Positions 1-8,665 of a stretch of DNA of 64,000 nucleotides are shown piece by piece; within the stretch, counting starts at the first letter, position 1, and each line of letters starts with the position of its first letter. This stretch comes from Brevundimonas sp. UBA6550. GTDB taxonomy: Bacteria > Pseudomonadota > Alphaproteobacteria > Caulobacterales > Caulobacteraceae. The stretch is from assembly GCF_002434505.1 (NCBI RefSeq), contig NZ_DJKE01000001.1, positions 248,001 through 312,000 of the forward strand, in the 5' to 3' direction. Position numbers and translations under genes: made by a program. The notes under the pieces were generated by a model, which was given only the letters and a program-made list of their open reading frames with translations, was not told where the DNA came from and did no database searches.

Positions 1-2
1 GG

Positions 3-704
3 CCCTGGCGGTTCCGCCTGACGCGCGCCGATCTCGGCGCCGTGGCCCTGTACGGCGTGGTTCTGGGGGCGATGAACCTCAGCTTCTACATGTCGCTGAG
101 GACCATTCCGCTGGGTCTGGCCATCGCCATCGAGTTTATGGGGCCGCTGACCCTGGCGCTGCTGCATTCGCGCAAGGCGGTCCACTTCGTCTGCATCGGC
201 TTCGCCGTCCTGGGCCTGGGCCTGCTGCTGCCGCTGAAACAGGGCGTGGGCGCGCTGGATCCGGTCGGCATGGCTTTGGCCGCCTTCGCCGGCCTGTGCT
301 GGGCGCTGTATATCGTGTTCGGCAAGCGGCTGTCGCACCTGCACGCCGGACAATCTGTGGCCCTGGGCATGAGCGTGGCGGCCATGGTGGTCGTGCCGTT
401 CGGCGTCGCCCATGCCGGGATGGCGCTGCTGAACCCGGCCATCGTGCTGGCGGGCGTGGCCGTGGCGATCTTCTCCAGCGCCCTGCCCTATTCGCTGGAG
501 ATGGTGGCCCTGCGCGCCATTCCCAAACGCACCTTCGGCGTGGTGCTGAGCGCCGAACCGGCCGTCGGCGCCCTGGCCGGCCTGGTCATCCTGCACGAGC
601 ATCTGACCGGCCAGCAATGGCTGGCCATCGCCGCCATCGTCGCCGCCTCGGTCGGCGCCATCGCCACGACGCGCGAGCCGCAGACGGGACCGGAGCCGGT
701 CTAG
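3..704 (+). CDS. EamA/RhtA-type inner-membrane exporter, 5' end missing
   Basis: The reading frame is open to the left edge, so the N-terminus lies outside the window; the GTG at 42 is internal. The visible part is a run of hydrophobic helices typical of the drug/metabolite transporter superfamily. The segment around MNLSFYMSLRTIPLG resembles RhtA, the threonine/homoserine exporter, and is followed by IEFMGPL and, near the end, ALRAIPKRTFGVVLSAEP. Family knowledge predicts ten helices and efflux of amino acids or related metabolites; the substrate here is inferred only. It converges on the chemoreceptor gene, with palindromic element A1 between them. Confidence 0.85.
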   Translation, partial: PWRFRLTRADLGAVALYGVVLGAMNLSFYMSLRTIPLGLAIAIEFMGPLTLALLHSRKAVHFVCIGFAVLGLGLLLPLKQGVGALDPVGMALAAFAGLCWALYIVFGKRLSHLHAGQSVALGMSVAAMVVVPFGVAHAGMALLNPAIVLAGVAVAIFSSALPYSLEMVALRAIPKRTFGVVLSAEPAVGALAGLVILHEHLTGQQWLAIAAIVAASVGAIATTREPQTGPEPV

Positions 705-712
705 TTGCGCCA

Positions 713-840
713 CGTCATTCCGGGGCTGAGCGAAGCGAAGAACCCGGAAGCCAGGCGTGTGGCGACGACGCTTGCCGCATTGGGCGCCGGCAATGCGGCC
801 CTGGCTTCCGGGTTCGTCCTACGGACGCCCCGGAATGACG
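713..840. repeat. Palindromic intergenic element, family A copy 1
   Basis: The element begins CGTCATTCCGGGG and ends with its complement CCCCGGAATGACG. A second pair of arms lies inside it (AACCCGGAAGCCAGG with CCTGGCTTCCGGGTT). The left arm carries a GAGCGAAGCGAAG segment and the right arm GTCCTACGGAC, which defines orientation; copies 2 and 4 have these reversed. It lies between two convergent genes and could fold into a long hairpin acting as a terminator for both. Confidence 0.8.
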
Positions 841-853
841 GCTGAACGTCCCC

Positions 854-2317
854 TCAGAACTCCTCCCAATCCTGACTGACCGCCGTCGCCGCGCTTGCGC
901 CGGCGTAGGCGCGGATGCGGGCGCGTTCGCGGGCCAGGGGGATGGGGCCGGCGCCGCGCGACAGGTCGTGGACGCGCGGCGGGGCCTCGCCCGTCTCGAA
1001 CCGTTCGACCAGTTGCGCCAACTGGTCCGTCTCGGTCTTCAGGCTGATGGCCGCCGCCGTCGTCTGTTCGACCATGGCGGCGTTCTGCTGCGTGACCTGA
1101 TCCATCTGGTTGACGGCGCTGTTGACCTGGCTGAGGCCGGTCGCCTGTTCCTGGGCCGAGGCGGCGATTTCGGAGACCAGGGCGTCCATCTCGGCCACCT
1201 TGACCACGATGGCGTCCAGCGCCGCGCCGGTTTCGTGGACCAGCCGCACCCCGTGCGACACCTCCTGGCCCGAGGTGGTGATCAGGGTCTTGATCTGCTT
1301 GGCGGCCTCGGCCGAACGCTGGGCCAGGGCGCGGACCTCCGACGCCACGACGGCGAAGCCGCGCCCCGCCTCGCCCGCCCGCGCCGCCTCTACCCCGGCG
1401 TTCAGCGCCAGAAGATTGGTCTGGAAGGCGATCTCGTCGATCACGCCGATGATGTCGCTGATCTGGGTCGAGCTGCGCTTGATGCCGTCCATGGCCGCCA
1501 CGGCCTGACGCACCACCTCGGACGAACGATCCGCCTCGGTGCGGGCCCCGGCGGCGGCGGTCGAGGCCTGACGGGCGCCGTCCGCGCTGCGTTTGACGGT
1601 GGCGGTGATCTGATCCAGCGCCGCCGCCGTCTCTTCCAGACTGGCCGCCTGCTGTTCGGTGCGCCGCGACAGATCGTCCGAGGCGCTGGAGATTTCGCCC
1701 ACCCCGCCGCGCAGCACCCCGATGGCCCCCAGCGCCTGGCCCAGCGTCTGACGCAGGCTTTCGACCGCCGCATTATAGTCGTCGCGCACCCGCACATGCG
1801 CCCCCTCGACCGGCGCGTCGATCCGCGCGGTCAGGTCGCCCGCCGACAGCCGCGCCAACACCCCGGCCAGGGCCTCGACCAGCACGGTCTGGGCCTGTTC
1901 CGCCGCGATCCGCTGGGCCTCGCGCCGGGCCGCCTCCTGCTCCTGTTCGGTGATGTCGATGGCCAGTTTGATCACCTTCACCGGCCGCCCGTCGGGGCCG
2001 AAGACCGGGTTGTAGGAGGCTTGCAGCCACACCTCGCGCCCGCCCTTGGCCAGCCGCCGAAACTTGCGCGCCAGGAACCGGCCGGCGTTCAACTCGCGCC
2101 AGAATGCGACATAGTCGGGCGAGGCCGCCTCGACCGGATCCATGAACTGCCGGTGATGGGCGCCCCGGATCTCGTCCAGGCTGTAACCCATGGTGGTCAG
2201 CAGGTTCTGGTTGGCGTCGATGATCACCCCATCCAGACTGAACTCGATCACCGCCTGGGATCGGCCGATAGCGGCCATCTTGCCGTCCAGATCGGCCAGC
2301 CGGTCCTGCATCTGCAC
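854..2317 (-). CDS. Cytoplasmic PAS-containing methyl-accepting chemotaxis protein
   Basis: The 487-residue protein starts with a PAS domain (about residues 15-130, including the [15 protein letters not shown] region), then a HAMP-like linker and a methyl-accepting signalling domain (about 200-420) with the conserved hairpin tip segment [20 protein letters not shown]. No membrane segment is present, so it should act in the cytoplasm, passing a signal to CheA/CheW. PAS domains of this type often bind flavin or haem and sense redox or oxygen; that is inference. The GTG start at 2317 and an ATG two codons later are both possible, and neither has a strong ribosome binding site. It is divergent from fliI. 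Confidence 0.9.
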   Translation of the reverse strand: MQMQDRLADLDGKMAAIGRSQAVIEFSLDGVIIDANQNLLTTMGYSLDEIRGAHHRQFMDPVEAASPDYVAFWRELNAGRFLARKFRRLAKGGREVWLQASYNPVFGPDGRPVKVIKLAIDITEQEQEAARREAQRIAAEQAQTVLVEALAGVLARLSAGDLTARIDAPVEGAHVRVRDDYNAAVESLRQTLGQALGAIGVLRGGVGEISSASDDLSRRTEQQAASLEETAAALDQITATVKRSADGARQASTAAAGARTEADRSSEVVRQAVAAMDGIKRSSTQISDIIGVIDEIAFQTNLLALNAGVEAARAGEAGRGFAVVASEVRALAQRSAEAAKQIKTLITTSGQEVSHGVRLVHETGAALDAIVVKVAEMDALVSEIAASAQEQATGLSQVNSAVNQMDQVTQQNAAMVEQTTAAAISLKTETDQLAQLVERFETGEAPPRVHDLSRGAGPIPLARERARIRAYAGASAATAVSQDWEEF

Positions 2318-2486
2318 ACGCGCTCGATGCTACTTTGCGAACATGGTCCCACCCCTTCGCGATCAGCGAGTCCCCGCTCGCCTCAGTTGCAGGATTAACA
2401 CCTGAATTGGTTTCGGAAGTCTTTCGCCCATGAGTTGCATACCGTACACAACTCGCGTTGCTGCAAAGGTTGGAAGGCGGTCGAAC

Positions 2487-2502
2487 TTCACGGGTCGTTA
2501 AC
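2487..2502 (+). promoter_or_regulatory. Candidate CtrA box upstream of fliI
   Basis: TTCA, seven bases, then TTAAC matches the Caulobacter CtrA consensus TTAA-N7-TTAAC at eight of nine fixed positions. It lies 44 bp before the fliI start. Caulobacter fliI-fliJ are class II flagellar genes under CtrA control, so the site is where one would expect it. No binding data can be read from the sequence. Confidence 0.45.
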
Positions 2503-2546
2503 CACGATGGCGCATCTGATCGGGGTCTGTTCCTGGGGTCGTCCGC

Positions 2547-3890
2547 TTGCGCAATCTCGTCGCCGCCGTCGAAGCGATCGATCCGCTGGTCGTCACCGGC
2601 AAGGTCGCGGGCGTGTCCGGCCTGCTGATCGAATCGCGCGGCGGCCTGTCGCGTCTGGCGGTCGGGGCGCGGGCCGAGATCGGGCGTCGCGGCCATGATC
2701 CCCTGCCGGCCGAGGTGGTCGGCTTTCGCGATTCCAAGGCCCTGCTGATGCCGTTCGGACCCGTAGAGGGCGTGGCCCCCGGCGCCGACATCAGGATCAT
2801 CGAGACGGCCGCCAGCGTGCGCCCGACCACCGCCTGGCTGGGCCGGATCATCGACGCCTTCGGCCAGCCGATCGACGGCAAGGGGCCGTTGCCGCAGGGG
2901 CCAGCGCCCTATCCCTTGCGCGCCCCGCCCCCGCCCGCCCATTCGCGCGGCCGCGTGGGCGAACGGCTGGATCTTGGCGTGCGGGCCATGGACGTCTTCA
3001 CCACCACCTGCCGGGGCCAGCGCCTGGGCATCTTCGCCGGGTCGGGCGTGGGCAAGTCGGTGCTTTTGTCCATGCTGGCCAAGGAGGCGACCTGCGACGC
3101 CGTGGTCGTGGGCCTGATCGGCGAACGGGGCCGCGAGGTGCGCGAGTTCGTCGAGGAGACCCTGGGCGAAGAGGGGCTGAAACGCGCCGTCGTCGTGGTC
3201 GCCACCTCGGACGAGCCGGCCCTGAAACGCCGCCAGTCGGCCTATATGACCATGGCCATCGCCGAGTTCCTGCGCGACCAGGATCTGGAGGTGCTGTGCC
3301 TAATGGACAGCGTCACCCGCTTTGCGATGGCCCAGCGCGAGATCGGTCTGGCGGCCGGCGAACCGCCGACCACCAAGGGCTATACGCCGACCGTCTTCAC
3401 CGAACTGCCCAAACTGCTGGAGCGCGCCGGTCCCGGCCCGATCCGGCCCGACGGCACGACGGCTGCGCCCATAACCGCCCTGTTCACCGTTCTGGTGGAC
3501 GGCGGCGACCATGACGAGCCGATCGCGGACGCCGTGCGCGGTATTCTGGACGGCCACATCGTCATGGACCGCAAGATCGCCGAGCGCGGGCGCTTTCCCG
3601 CCATCGACGTGCTGAAATCCGTCAGCCGCACCCTGCCCGGCTGTCAGACCCCGCCCGAGCGCGAGTTGAACAAGCGGGCGCGCCAATGTCTGTCGGCCTA
3701 TGCGAACATGGAGGAGTTGATCAAGATCGGCGCCTACCGGACCGGCGCCGACCCCATCGTGGACCGGGCCATCGCCCTGAACCCCGCGCTGGAGGATTTC
3801 CTGGGTCAGGACAAGGACGACGCCACCCGTCTTTCCGATTCCTTTACCCGGCTGGAAGCAATCCTGAACATGGGAATGGTGCAGGGGTGA
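2547..3890 (+). CDS. fliI: Flagellar type III export ATPase FliI
   Basis: The 447-residue protein is the hexameric ATPase that powers flagellar protein export at the cytoplasmic face of the export gate. Walker A is GSGVGKS (165-171). Walker B ends in LMDS with D254, followed by VTRFA. The segment [13 protein letters not shown] and the glutamate-rich region after it fit the F1-beta-like family. The start is TTG and the first residues [14 protein letters not shown] fit the family N-terminus; the ribosome binding site is weak. It leads the fliI-fliJ pair and has a candidate CtrA box just upstream. Confidence 0.95.
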   Translation: MRNLVAAVEAIDPLVVTGKVAGVSGLLIESRGGLSRLAVGARAEIGRRGHDPLPAEVVGFRDSKALLMPFGPVEGVAPGADIRIIETAASVRPTTAWLGRIIDAFGQPIDGKGPLPQGPAPYPLRAPPPPAHSRGRVGERLDLGVRAMDVFTTTCRGQRLGIFAGSGVGKSVLLSMLAKEATCDAVVVGLIGERGREVREFVEETLGEEGLKRAVVVVATSDEPALKRRQSAYMTMAIAEFLRDQDLEVLCLMDSVTRFAMAQREIGLAAGEPPTTKGYTPTVFTELPKLLERAGPGPIRPDGTTAAPITALFTVLVDGGDHDEPIADAVRGILDGHIVMDRKIAERGRFPAIDVLKSVSRTLPGCQTPPERELNKRARQCLSAYANMEELIKIGAYRTGADPIVDRAIALNPALEDFLGQDKDDATRLSDSFTRLEAILNMGMVQG

Positions 3891-3898
3891 GAAGTGCT

Positions 3899-3960
3899 AG
3901 TGAGCGAGAAGTGAGCGCAGACGTGGACGCTTCGACGTCCCGGCTCACCCCTTGCTCACT
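3899..3960. repeat. Interrupted inverted repeat in the fliI-fliJ gap
   Basis: The left arm (3899-3917, AGTGAGC then GTGAGC) pairs with the right arm (3941-3960, GCTCAC then GCTCACT), leaving a short internal loop. The space between holds a smaller hairpin built on GACGT and ACGTC. The structure begins nine bases after the fliI stop, so in the joint transcript it could stabilise fliI mRNA or reduce fliJ expression. No run of T follows, so a classical terminator is unlikely. Confidence 0.55.
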
Positions 3961-4019
3961 CGCACGCCTCACCTCCGCCCCGGCCTCCATGCCCACCCTC
4001 AAGAAGACGCAGTGACCTC

Positions 4020-4430
4020 ATGACCGCTTGGGCTCAATCCCTGATCCGCATCTCCAACTACGAGGTCGAGACGCTGCAGAAGCGCCTGGCCGAGATCGCC
4101 GAACGCCGCGCCGGCGCCGAGGTCCGCATCGCCGTTCTGGACGCCGAGGCCGAGGCCGAACGCGACCGCGCCCGCCTGGACGCAGAGGCCGGTCTGATGC
4201 TGGGCGCCTATCTGAACGGCTGGAAATCCCGCAAAGCCCAGGCCGAAGGCGACCTGTCGGTGCTGGACGCCGAGGAAGCCGGCGCGCGCGACGCCCTGAC
4301 CGGCGCCTTCGAAGAGCTGAAGAAGTTCGAACACGTCGCCGAGACCACACGCCTGAACCAGCTGGTCGCCATCGCCAAGCGCGAAACCGCCGCCTTCGAC
4401 GAACTGGGCCTGCGGAAGCGTGCGGTCTAG
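4020..4430 (+). CDS. fliJ: Flagellar export chaperone FliJ
   Basis: The 136-residue protein is almost entirely charged coiled coil with heptad-like spacing of Leu and Ala, and has no membrane segment. FliJ is the central stalk of the FliI ATPase ring and an escort for export chaperones. Sequence similarity among FliJ proteins is low, so the call rests on size, coiled-coil composition and its position directly after fliI. The gap to fliI is 129 bp and contains an inverted repeat; family B element 1 follows. Confidence 0.85.
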   Translation: MTAWAQSLIRISNYEVETLQKRLAEIAERRAGAEVRIAVLDAEAEAERDRARLDAEAGLMLGAYLNGWKSRKAQAEGDLSVLDAEEAGARDALTGAFEELKKFEHVAETTRLNQLVAIAKRETAAFDELGLRKRAV

Positions 4431-4441
4431 CAGCCGACAAT

Positions 4442-4603
4442 CTCCCTCCCCGACCCGGCGAGGGTCGTCGCGCAGCGACGGGGCGGGGGCGGCCCGTCAG
4501 GGACGCAACTGCCAGATGCCAGACAGGCTAGTGGGGCGTCGCCCTGCCGTCCCCACCCGACTTCGGCTGCGCCTCAGCCACCCTCCCCGTAACGGGGAGG
4601 GAA
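4442..4603. repeat. Palindromic intergenic element, family B copy 1
   Basis: The element starts with CTCCCTCCCCG and ends with CGGGGAGGGA, with inner arms of GGCGGGGGCGG-type sequence opposite CCCCACCCGACTTCGG. The same architecture recurs at 20063-20225. The right-hand GGGGAGGG ends six bases before the TTG start of the xylanase gene and is the only evident ribosome binding site for it. Confidence 0.75.
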
Positions 4604-4607
4604 AGCC

Positions 4608-5675
4608 TTGACCCCGACCCGCCGCGCCGTCCTCGCCGCCCCCATCGCCCTCGCCGCCTGCGATCGCTTCGCCTCGGCGGAGCCGACGCCGCCGACCGTT
4701 CCGCCGCTGAAATCCGTCGCCCCCGCCCCCTTCGGCACGGCGATCAAGGCCAGCCAGATCGACGACCCGGACTGGGTCGCTCTGGCCCGCGCCAACGTCT
4801 CCCAGCTGACGCCGGAGTGGGAGATGAAGATGGAATACATCCTGGCCGAGGGCCTGGACCAGCCCAACTTCGACCGCTCGGACCGCATCGCCGCCTTCGC
4901 CCAGGCTGAGGGCATGGCCCTGCATGGCCACACCCTGATCTGGTACGCACAGGGCGAACAGGCGTTCGCGGGCCTGTCCGGCGCCGCCTTCGACCGCGCC
5001 TTCGACGGCTATATCGCGACCACGGCCGGTCGTTATCGCGGCAAGGTCCGCAGCTGGGACGTGGTCAACGAGCCGATCCTGGACGACGGCTCGGGGATGC
5101 GCGACTGCCACTGGAGCGCCCGTTACGGCCACGACGGCTATATCCTGCGCGCCTTCGAAAAGGCCCGCGCCGCCGATCCGCAGGCCCTGCTGTTCCTCAA
5201 CGACTACAATCAGGAAAGCGTGCCGGCCAAGGGCGCGCAGTTCCTGAAACTGGTCGAACGGCTGCTGAAGGCCGGCTGTCCGCTGCAGGGGCTGGGGCTG
5301 CAATCCCACCTGTGGATCGACATCAAGCCGGGCGTCATCGCCGCCTTCATGCGCGAGGCGGCCCAGTTCGGCCTGCCGATCCATGTGTCGGAGCTGGACT
5401 GCACCCTGCGCACCGAGGACCGGCTGGACTTCCGCAGCCAGTCCGAACGCCTGACCGCCCAGGGCGCGCGCGTGACCGAACTGGCCCAGGCCTTCGCCGC
5501 CCTGCCTAAGGCCCAGCAGTTCGCCTTCACCGTCTGGGGCCTGAGGGATACCGACAGCTGGTATCGCCAGGGCGAAAAGGACGACGGCAAGGACAAGCCC
5601 CTGCCCTTCGACAGCTTCGGCCGCCCCAACCCGATGGCGGCGGCCCTCGCTGCGGGGTTCAGGACGCCCGCCTGA
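4608..5675 (+). CDS. GH10 endo-1,4-beta-xylanase, probable lipoprotein
   Basis: The 355-residue protein has a GH10 TIM barrel. The acid/base glutamate is in WDVVNEP (E155) and the nucleophile in HVSELDC (E262); HGHTLIW is another GH10 signature. It should cleave internal beta-1,4 links of xylan. The N-terminus TRRAVLAAPIALAAC has paired arginines and a cysteine at 18, consistent with a Tat-type or lipoprotein signal, so the enzyme is likely exported and possibly anchored. The start is TTG at 4608, six bases after GGGGAGGG supplied by the preceding palindromic element. No other xylan genes are nearby. Confidence 0.92.
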   Translation: MTPTRRAVLAAPIALAACDRFASAEPTPPTVPPLKSVAPAPFGTAIKASQIDDPDWVALARANVSQLTPEWEMKMEYILAEGLDQPNFDRSDRIAAFAQAEGMALHGHTLIWYAQGEQAFAGLSGAAFDRAFDGYIATTAGRYRGKVRSWDVVNEPILDDGSGMRDCHWSARYGHDGYILRAFEKARAADPQALLFLNDYNQESVPAKGAQFLKLVERLLKAGCPLQGLGLQSHLWIDIKPGVIAAFMREAAQFGLPIHVSELDCTLRTEDRLDFRSQSERLTAQGARVTELAQAFAALPKAQQFAFTVWGLRDTDSWYRQGEKDDGKDKPLPFDSFGRPNPMAAALAAGFRTPA

Positions 5676-5794
5676 TCGGAAGGCGGCCGGTCGTCCGGCG
5701 ACGGCCTGGCGTTATTTCGACGGCGTGCATCCGCAAGGCCCCCTCGCCGCCTCTTGTTGAAAGCGTCAGCGTGGCGCGTTCAGGAGAGACCGCC

Positions 5795-7174
5795 TTGCCC
5801 CATTCGCCCGTCGCCCGACGCACCACCGCCCGCCTGCTGTTCGCCGTCGGCACGCTCGCCCTCGCCTTCGGTCCCCTGGCGGCAAATCAGGCCAAGGCCC
5901 AGGACGTCGGGCGCATGGATCAGGTCGTGCGCGCCTCCAGCGACGCCGACGCGTTTTCGGGCGCCGTCCTGGTCGCGCGCGACGGCCGCATCCTGCTGGA
6001 TCAGGGCTACGGCCTGGCCAATCGCGAGTGGAACATCCCCAACGACGGGGATGTGAAGTTCCGCTTGGGGTCCCTGTCCAAACAGTTCACCGCCGTCGCC
6101 GTCATGCTGTTGAACCAACAGGGCAAGCTCGACCTGGACGCGCCGATCAAGACCTGGCTGCCCGACGCCCCGGTCGCCTGGGACAAGATCACCCCGCGCC
6201 ATCTACTCAGCCACACGGCGGGCGTGCCGAACTTCACCGCCCTTCCCGACTATCAGGATTTGAAGACGCGACCGGCGACGCTGGAGCAGTTGATCGCCCG
6301 GTTCCGCGACCGCCCGCTGGACTTCGCGCCCGGCTCGCGCTTCGCCTATTCCAACTCAGGCTATGTGTTGCTCAGCGCCATCGTCGAGGCGGCCGGCGGC
6401 CAGAGCTACGCCGACTTCGTGAGCGCCAATCTGTTCCAGCCGCTGGGCATGAACGACAGCGGCTATGACCGCAATGAGGTCGTCCTGCCCCGCCGGGCCT
6501 CGGGCTATGCGCCGGGCGCCGACGGGGTCGTCAACGCCGACTATGTGGACATGAGCATCCCGACCGGCGCCGGCGCTCTGTATTCGACGACCCACGACCT
6601 GCTGAAGTGGGAACAGGGTCTATTCGGCGGCCGGCTTCTGAACGCCCAGTCCCTGACCGCCCTGACGACGCCCGTTCGCGACGGCTACGCCATGGGCCTG
6701 ATCGTCAGCGAGGCCGATGGCCGCCGCCTGGTCTGGCACAATGGCGCCATCGAGGGCTTCAACACCTATATGGCCTATGATCCGGGTGACCGGACGGCCG
6801 TGATCGTGTTGGGCAATCTGAACGGCGAGGCGCCGGACAAGCTGGGCGCGGCCCTGGTCGCCCTGGCGCGCGGCGGGACCGTCACCCTGGCCAGCGAGCG
6901 CCGCGCCGTCGCCCTGTCGCCCGAGGCGTTGAAGGTCTATGAGGGCGTCTACGCCCTGTCGTCCGCCTTCGCCCTGACCGTGTCGGTCGTGGACGGCAAG
7001 TTGACGGCCCAGGCCACGGGCCAGAAGGCGTTCGAACTGACGGCGGAGGCCGAGGACGCCTTCTACCTGACCGCTGTCGACGCCCAGATCACCTTCACCC
7101 GCGACGCGACCGGCGCCGTCGATGGGCTGGTCCTGCACCAGGGCGGTCGCGACATGCCGGCCAGACGGCAGTAG
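5795..7174 (+). CDS. Exported serine hydrolase, beta-lactamase class C / PBP-like
   Basis: The start was set at TTG 5795 because AGGAGA lies seven bases before it; an in-frame GTG at 5771 has no such site. A signal peptide (about residues 1-35) ends near AKAQ. The catalytic motifs are SLSK (S93, K96) and YSN (Y185, N187), with WHNG as the likely third motif. This family covers class C beta-lactamases, D-aminopeptidases and esterases, and the substrate cannot be told. A C-terminal extra domain (about 350-460) is common in the PBP4*-like esterase group. It has its own terminator. Confidence 0.88.
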   Translation: MPHSPVARRTTARLLFAVGTLALAFGPLAANQAKAQDVGRMDQVVRASSDADAFSGAVLVARDGRILLDQGYGLANREWNIPNDGDVKFRLGSLSKQFTAVAVMLLNQQGKLDLDAPIKTWLPDAPVAWDKITPRHLLSHTAGVPNFTALPDYQDLKTRPATLEQLIARFRDRPLDFAPGSRFAYSNSGYVLLSAIVEAAGGQSYADFVSANLFQPLGMNDSGYDRNEVVLPRRASGYAPGADGVVNADYVDMSIPTGAGALYSTTHDLLKWEQGLFGGRLLNAQSLTALTTPVRDGYAMGLIVSEADGRRLVWHNGAIEGFNTYMAYDPGDRTAVIVLGNLNGEAPDKLGAALVALARGGTVTLASERRAVALSPEALKVYEGVYALSSAFALTVSVVDGKLTAQATGQKAFELTAEAEDAFYLTAVDAQITFTRDATGAVDGLVLHQGGRDMPARRQ

Positions 7175-7184
7175 GCGAAACGCA

Positions 7185-7213
7185 AAAACGCCCGCCGTTT
7201 CCGGCGGGCGTTT
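7185..7213. terminator. Two-way Rho-independent terminator between the hydrolase gene and ctrA
   Basis: Perfect 12-bp arms AAACGCCCGCCG and CGGCGGGCGTTT are separated by TTTC. Extra A's on the left and T's on the right let it work on both strands. It separates the serine hydrolase gene (+) from ctrA (-). Confidence 0.88.
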
Positions 7214-7237
7214 CAGCATCTCAGGATCGAAAACCGA

Positions 7238-7939
<702 letters not shown>

Positions 7940-8008
7940 TCGTGCCCCTCCAGGCCATAGCTTTGCGGTAACCACCCTGGCACACGGCCGGGTAACCTTG
8001 TTCGCAGG

Positions 8009-8039
8009 TTAAGACGTGAAAACCTTAAGAAGGGTTAAC
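8009..8039 (-). promoter_or_regulatory. TTAA half-site cluster upstream of ctrA
   Basis: TTAA occurs at 8009, 8025 and 8035, the last as TTAAC; the latter two are six bases apart. The CtrA consensus is TTAA-N7-TTAAC, so this pair is one base short. In Caulobacter CtrA binds its own promoters, which makes these candidates for autoregulation. Only the motif is visible. Confidence 0.4.
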
Positions 8040-8050
8040 GCCATTCGATT

Positions 8051-8106
8051 GAGTCGAATCTAGGCTGATTTGCGAATCGGCGTCGAGTGGGCGGAGTCAA
8101 CGATTC
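8051..8106. promoter_or_regulatory. Cluster of five GANTC methylation sites in the ctrA upstream region
   Basis: GANTC occurs at 8051 (GAGTC), 8056 (GAATC), 8074 (GAATC), 8094 (GAGTC) and 8102 (GATTC). This is the CcrM methylation site; in Caulobacter GcrA recognises it when methylated and activates ctrA P1. The full ctrA/HTH gap runs from 7940 to 8269. The rest of it holds another TTAA at 8115, a TTGACG hexamer at 8223, and a GATAGG/CCTATC inverted repeat at 8232-8251 that is closer to the HTH gene. Confidence 0.7.
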
Positions 8107-8269
8107 GAAAATTATTAACCATGTTCCCCGCGCCGCCCGGCGCGACGCGGACGACGCCCCGACCCCAGCCAGCACATCGCCCGCCCCACAACCCCAAGGC
8201 GGTTAAGGCGCCACGACCGATTTTGACGTTGGATAGGCATTTATTCCTATCGCAGGGTCGAGGCGCCTT

Positions 8270-8665
8270 ATGGTGTCGGCGTGGGTTCAGAAGAACAGGG
8301 AGGCGTTCGCCGTGGAAGACTATATCGTGCCGGTCAGCGAGGAGGATCGGATCAAGGCCGGGCTGGCCATCCATCTGGTCGCGGCGCGGACGGGGGCGCG
8401 GCCGTCGCAGATGATGGGCCGGGGCCGGATGCATCCGCGCACGGCCCGGCCGCGCTGGGTGGCCATGTATCTGTCGCACGTCGCCTTCGGCTGGACGCTG
8501 GAGCGGGTCAGCCACGTCTTCGGGGTCAACCGCGCCAGCGTCGGCGCGGCCTGCCGCTGGGTGGAGGACGAACGGGACCGGCGCACGCTGGACGACCTGC
8601 TGAACGAGCTGGAGACCTGCATCCAGGCCCTGTATCAGCCGCCCGTCCTGGACCTGGCCCGATGA
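8270..8665 (+). CDS. Small HTH protein resembling DnaA domain IV
   Basis: The 131-residue protein has a C-terminal segment (about 62-110: WVAMYLSHVAFGWTLERV, then HVFGVNRASVGAACRWVE) laid out like the DNA-binding domain IV of DnaA (MYL..., then a helix-turn-helix). The DnaA signature GRDHTTV is replaced by VNRASVG, and there is no AAA+ ATPase domain, so it cannot act as an initiator by itself. GAGG lies seven bases before the ATG. It overlaps the following DUF6456 gene by four bases (ATGA) and is divergent from ctrA. A link to replication or CtrA control is inference. Confidence 0.75.
   Translation: MVSAWVQKNREAFAVEDYIVPVSEEDRIKAGLAIHLVAARTGARPSQMMGRGRMHPRTARPRWVAMYLSHVAFGWTLERVSHVFGVNRASVGAACRWVEDERDRRTLDDLLNELETCIQALYQPPVLDLAR

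Noticed and set aside
5676..5794. Extended start (GTG 5771) for the serine hydrolase
   Set aside because: It lacks a ribosome site, whereas TTG 5795 has AGGAGA at proper spacing and gives a normal signal peptide.
8025..8038. Full CtrA box in the ctrA promoter
   Set aside because: The TTAA pair is six, not seven, bases apart, so I list it only as half-sites.
8281..8661. N-terminal extension of the DUF6456 gene
   Set aside because: It runs in another frame through the HTH gene and is Arg/Gly-rich; the ATG at 8662 with an ATGA overlap is much more likely.
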